16,610 bases of DNA, from positions 1 through 16,610 of the forward strand of contig CAZSBG010000134.1 of assembly GCA_964605145.1 (NCBI GenBank), in the 5' to 3' direction. Shown one piece after another: positions 13,578-16,610 of the stretch. Origin of the DNA: CAZSBG01 sp964605145 (GTDB lineage Bacteria > Zhuqueibacterota > Zhuqueibacteria > Thermofontimicrobiales > Thermofontimicrobiaceae). Below the pieces are notes generated by a model, which was not told the origin of the DNA, did no database searches, and worked only from the letters and a program-made list of their open reading frames with translations. Each line of letters starts with the position of its first letter. Positions within the stretch are counted from its first letter, which is position 1. The translations under genes were made by a program, and so were the position numbers.

Positions 13578-15065
13578 ATGAAAAAGAAGATCATCGTTAT
13601 AGGTGGAGGTTTTGGAGGATTGGCCGCAGCCAGTAGACTGGCCGCAAAGGGACATGATGTCACACTGATGGAAAAGCGCGACAAACTCGGTGGTCGAGGC
13701 TATCAATACGAAGTGAGCGGATTTAAATTCGATGGCGGTCCCACAGTCATGACCGCCCCATATATTTTCGACGAAATTTTTGAAGCTGCTGGAAAAAACA
13801 GGGAAGACTATTTCAAACTTGTGCCGCTGGATCCGTTTTACCGCCTCTTCGATGAGAACGGCAACTTTTTTGACTACCGACATCATCACGAAGATATGCT
13901 GAATGAAATTGAGAAATGGAATCCCAGCGATGTTCAGGGATATGAAAAATTTGTCGCTGAAACGAGAAAAATTTTCAACCTGTTTCATCCATACACAGAT
14001 CAACCGTTTCTTAAATTCAATAAAATGCTCAAAATTATGCCGGGCGTGATTAAACTTCAGGGACATTTGAGCACGTATCGGTTCGTATCCCGATTCATAA
14101 AGAATGATTATCTTCGGAAGTTCTTTTCGTTTCATCCGCTTCTCGTTGGTGGCAGTCCGTTCGAGACGCCTGGATTGTACACGCTCATTGTTCAGTTTGA
14201 AAAAGAATGGGGCGTTCATTACGCCATTGGCGGCACAGGTTCGGTCGTTTCAGGATTGGGCAAACTTTTCACCGATTTGGGCGGAAAAATTCAGCTTAAC
14301 GCGGAAGTCAAAGAAATTTTGGTGAAGGATAAAAAAGTCACAGGTGTAAAGCTGGAAAATGGCTCCATCGAAAATGCCGATATCATCGTGTGCAATGGCG
14401 ATATCGCTTATTCCTATCGCAATCTCATTCCGGAGGAGCATCGACGCAAATACACCAATCGCCGCATCGATAAAATGAAATACAGCATGTCCCTGGTTGT
14501 GATCTATTTTGGCACCAAAAAACGCTATCTTGACTCCAAGCTCGCGCATCACAACATTATGTTTGCTCCGCGCTACAAGGGACTGCTCAAGGACATTATT
14601 TACGGCGATTCGCTACCCAAAGATTTTTCGTTGTATCTCCATATGCCGACAATTACGGATACATCCATCGCACCGGAAGGATGTGAATCGTTTTATGTAC
14701 TTTCGCTGGTGCCCACGTTGCGCGCCAATATTGACTGGAATAAAGAGATTGAGCCGTACAAGCAAAAAATTTATAAATATCTGGAAGACCACTACCTGCC
14801 GGATTTGCGGAAAAACATCATAGCAGAGCATCACATCGATCCGGTGCATTTTCATGATACCCTGAACAGCCATCTTGGGGCGGCCTTCTCGGTGAAACCG
14901 AGTCTGTTACAATCCGGCTATTGGCGGCCGCATAACCAATCAGAAGAATTCGACAATCTCTATTTTGTTGGCGCGGGAACACACCCGGGTGCCGGCGTGC
15001 CGGCTGTTTTGTCGTCAGGAAAAATTGCCGCGGAACTCATCGATCCGACGCCGGCAAGTTCATAA
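13578..15065 (+). CDS. crtI: CrtI-type phytoene desaturase (paralogue 2)
   Basis: 495 residues. FAD motif VIGGGFGGLAAAS (7-19), LGGRGYQY, FDGGPTVMTAP; FSFHPLLVGGSPFETP and WGVHYAIGGTGSVVSGLGKL closely follow proteobacterial phytoene desaturases; C-terminal LYFVGAGTHPGAGVPAVL from about 461. It converts phytoene by successive desaturations toward neurosporene or lycopene using FAD. This is the better candidate of the two for the initial phytoene steps. AAAGGAA lies 8 bases before ATG 13578. Located between the glycosyltransferase and the carotenoid oxygenase genes, with gaps of 49 and 19 bases, in one operon. Confidence 0.9.
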   Translation: MKKKIIVIGGGFGGLAAASRLAAKGHDVTLMEKRDKLGGRGYQYEVSGFKFDGGPTVMTAPYIFDEIFEAAGKNREDYFKLVPLDPFYRLFDENGNFFDYRHHHEDMLNEIEKWNPSDVQGYEKFVAETRKIFNLFHPYTDQPFLKFNKMLKIMPGVIKLQGHLSTYRFVSRFIKNDYLRKFFSFHPLLVGGSPFETPGLYTLIVQFEKEWGVHYAIGGTGSVVSGLGKLFTDLGGKIQLNAEVKEILVKDKKVTGVKLENGSIENADIIVCNGDIAYSYRNLIPEEHRRKYTNRRIDKMKYSMSLVVIYFGTKKRYLDSKLAHHNIMFAPRYKGLLKDIIYGDSLPKDFSLYLHMPTITDTSIAPEGCESFYVLSLVPTLRANIDWNKEIEPYKQKIYKYLEDHYLPDLRKNIIAEHHIDPVHFHDTLNSHLGAAFSVKPSLLQSGYWRPHNQSEEFDNLYFVGAGTHPGAGVPAVLSSGKIAAELIDPTPASS

Positions 15066-15068
15066 TTT

Positions 15069-15077
15069 GAAGGAAGG
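15069..15077 (+). promoter_or_regulatory. Shine-Dalgarno deciding the oxygenase start
   Basis: GAAGGAAGG between the crtI stop and ATG 15085; supports the internal ATG over upstream in-frame starts located inside crtI. Confidence 0.7.
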
Positions 15078-15084
15078 TTCGTCC

Positions 15085-16509
15085 ATGTCAAAAATATTTG
15101 AACTGGGATTTACAGAATCACAAGGTGAATTCAGCTACGATCAACTTCGCGTTGAGGGAAATATTCCGGAATGGCTGGAAGGAACATTGTTCAGAAACGG
15201 CCCGGGAACGTTCTCGGTCGGGGATGAAAAATATCGCCACTGGTTCGATGGTTTGGCCATGCTGCATAAATTCACCTTTCAAAATGGCAATGTGTCGTAT
15301 GCCAATAAATTTCTCAGGTGCGACGCGTACAATCAGGCGCAGCAGACCGGCCGTATTCAATATTCCGAATATGCAACCGATCCGAATCGTTCGGCGCTTG
15401 GGAAAATATTCGCTGTTTTCGACCAGCGAATCACGGACAGCGCCAAGGTCAACATAGAAAAAATCGGTGACAAATTTTTGGCTCTGGGTGAAACCTCGGA
15501 GCAAATCGAGTTCGATCCAAAAACATTGGATTCAATGAGAAAATTTCATTATGAGGAAAAATACAAACAGCACATCACCACGGTGCATCCTCAGTTTGAT
15601 TTCACTCAAAACAGCGCTTACCAATTAGTCACACGATTCAGTCGTGTGAGCCATTATCGGTTCGTACGAATCGCGCCCAACGGCACGATCAGTGTTGTGG
15701 GAGAAATCCCGGTTTCAAAACCGGCATATATGCACAGTTTTGGCATGTCATCTAAATATTTAATTCTGACTGAATTCCCGTTCGTGGTTCAGCCACTGAG
15801 CCTGCTTTTTCAGATTCGGCCTTTCATCGAAAATTTCAAATGGAAGCCAAATAAAGGGACAGCCATTACGATAATGGATCGAAATTCAGGCGAAATTAGT
15901 GCACGATTGAAAACCGACGCATTTTTTGCATTTCATCATGTCAATGCTTTTGAAATTGGAGATGAACTGATTTTTGATATAAATGCCTATTCAAATCCGG
16001 ATGTGGTGAATGCATTCTACCTGGATAGATTGAAAGATGAACGCGCAGAGATACCCTTCGGTGACTTGCGAAGATACCGCATTGACCTGAAGACCAAAAA
16101 AATCAGCTATGAATTGCTTTCCGATGAAAATTTGGAATTGAGTAATTATGACTACCGCCGGTTCAATCTCAACAGCGATTATCAATTTGTGTACGGCGTG
16201 AGTTTGAAAAAACAAAAGCGTACCGGTTTTTACAATCAGTTGGTCAAGATTGATATCAAAAGTCACAAATCAGTAAATTGGTTTGAAGAAAATTCGTATC
16301 CGGGAGAACCCATTTTTGTCGGTCGTCCGCAGCGCACAAATGAAGACGATGGTGTGGTTCTCTCTATAATTCTGAATGAAAAAGTAGAAAAATCATTTCT
16401 ATTAATTTTGGACGCCGGCTCGTTTAGTGAAATCGCCAGAGTGGAAATTCCCCATCCAATTTTGTTTGGATATCATGGAGCGTATTATGATGAGATATTC
16501 GGGAGTTAA
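15085..16509 (+). CDS. Carotenoid cleavage oxygenase (RPE65 / CCD family)
   Basis: 474 residues from ATG 15085. Seven-bladed propeller non-heme iron enzyme that cuts a carotenoid double bond with O2 to give apocarotenals or retinal. The four iron-binding histidines are all visible: H168 (TTVHPQFD), H217 (MHSFGMSSKYLILTEFP), H284 (FHHVNAFE) and H464 (GYHGAYYDE). LFRNGPGTF and HWFDGLAMLHKF near the N-terminus are also typical. Start 15085 has GAAGGAAGG at 15069-15077; the frame is open back to 14965, but that extension runs inside crtI with non-family sequence. Last gene of the operon, 19 bases after crtI. Co-expression with the cyclase's pathway suggests a beta-ring carotenoid substrate, possibly for retinal; cleavage position cannot be told from sequence. 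Confidence 0.92.
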   Translation: MSKIFELGFTESQGEFSYDQLRVEGNIPEWLEGTLFRNGPGTFSVGDEKYRHWFDGLAMLHKFTFQNGNVSYANKFLRCDAYNQAQQTGRIQYSEYATDPNRSALGKIFAVFDQRITDSAKVNIEKIGDKFLALGETSEQIEFDPKTLDSMRKFHYEEKYKQHITTVHPQFDFTQNSAYQLVTRFSRVSHYRFVRIAPNGTISVVGEIPVSKPAYMHSFGMSSKYLILTEFPFVVQPLSLLFQIRPFIENFKWKPNKGTAITIMDRNSGEISARLKTDAFFAFHHVNAFEIGDELIFDINAYSNPDVVNAFYLDRLKDERAEIPFGDLRRYRIDLKTKKISYELLSDENLELSNYDYRRFNLNSDYQFVYGVSLKKQKRTGFYNQLVKIDIKSHKSVNWFEENSYPGEPIFVGRPQRTNEDDGVVLSIILNEKVEKSFLLILDAGSFSEIARVEIPHPILFGYHGAYYDEIFGS

Positions 16510-16610
16510 TTGAAACAAATTAATACTACTTAGTCAGATTGAAAAACGTATCGATAAACAAGGCAATATTCCCATATCATTGTCATTCCCGTACCACAGG
16601 CATTCCCTTC

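Noticed and set aside
13572..14219. Antisense reading frame of 215 codons inside crtI
   Set aside because: It lies opposite a clearly conserved desaturase, shows no recognisable motifs, and is best explained as a shadow of codon bias. The same holds for the frame at 9610-10107.
14965..15084. N-terminal extension of the carotenoid oxygenase
   Set aside because: It overlaps the crtI 3' end in another frame with Arg-rich non-family sequence; ATG 15085 has its own strong ribosome site.
16510..16610. Right-edge tail with GTCATTCCCGTACC as a dispersed repeat or terminator
   Set aside because: Too short to judge; no stem or second copy is visible in the window.

Overview
The window is 16.6 kb of bacterial chromosome or metagenome contig with a carotenoid (xanthophyll) biosynthesis locus and what looks like its light/B12-dependent control module. 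Genes are moderately AT-rich, intergenic DNA is very AT-rich, and most genes have clear Shine-Dalgarno sites. The gene set (fused heterodimer-type lycopene cyclase, CrtD-like desaturase, CruC/CruD-like glycosyl- and acyltransferases, secreted DUF4397 repeat protein) suggests the Fibrobacterota-Chlorobiota-Bacteroidota group or a neighbour such as Calditrichota or KSB1. This assignment is an inference: there is no rRNA or other taxonomic marker here.

Layout: (1) 1-955, minus: 5' part of a secreted DUF4397 repeat protein, cut by the left edge inside a second near-identical repeat. (2) 956-1831: AT-rich intergenic DNA with its promoter, several palindromes and copies of a 19-bp motif. (3) 1832-5602, minus: a CarH/LitR-type MerR-B12 photoreceptor repressor, a DUF523-DUF1722 protein and an SDR-DUF2867 protein. 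Homologues of these recur together in bacterial light/photooxidative-stress regulons. (4) 5603-5892: divergent promoter region with two TTGACT-N17-TATATT promoters facing away from each other. (5) 5893-10182, plus: tightly packed operon of a small exported TPR-like protein, lycopene cyclase, CrtD-like desaturase and a CrtI-type desaturase. (6) 10183-10691: intergenic DNA with hairpins. (7) 10692-16509, plus: phytoene synthase, CruD-like acyltransferase, CruC-like glycosyltransferase, a second CrtI and a four-histidine carotenoid oxygenase. (8) 16510-16610: nothing recognised.

Proposed pathway: CrtB makes phytoene from GGPP; the two CrtI proteins desaturate it to neurosporene or lycopene; CrtYcd forms a beta-ionone ring (gamma- or beta-carotene); after hydration of the open end (hydratase not in the window) CrtD adds a 3',4' double bond; CruC-like and CruD-like enzymes add a sugar and an acyl chain, giving a membrane-anchored carotenoid glycoside ester. 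The carotenoid oxygenase may cut a beta-ring carotenoid to an apocarotenal or retinal. CarH, with adenosylcobalamin, would repress in the dark and release DNA in the light. GGPP synthase, hydratase, photolyase and rhodopsin genes are not seen here.

Points most worth a second look: the uncharacterised exported protein translationally coupled to the cyclase; a CarH with Glu where Thermus CarH has its light-state histidine ligand; a DUF523 protein lacking the usual SPSCG cysteine; a recurring 19-bp motif beside near-identical promoters; and a MITE-like inverted repeat pair at 3960-4131.
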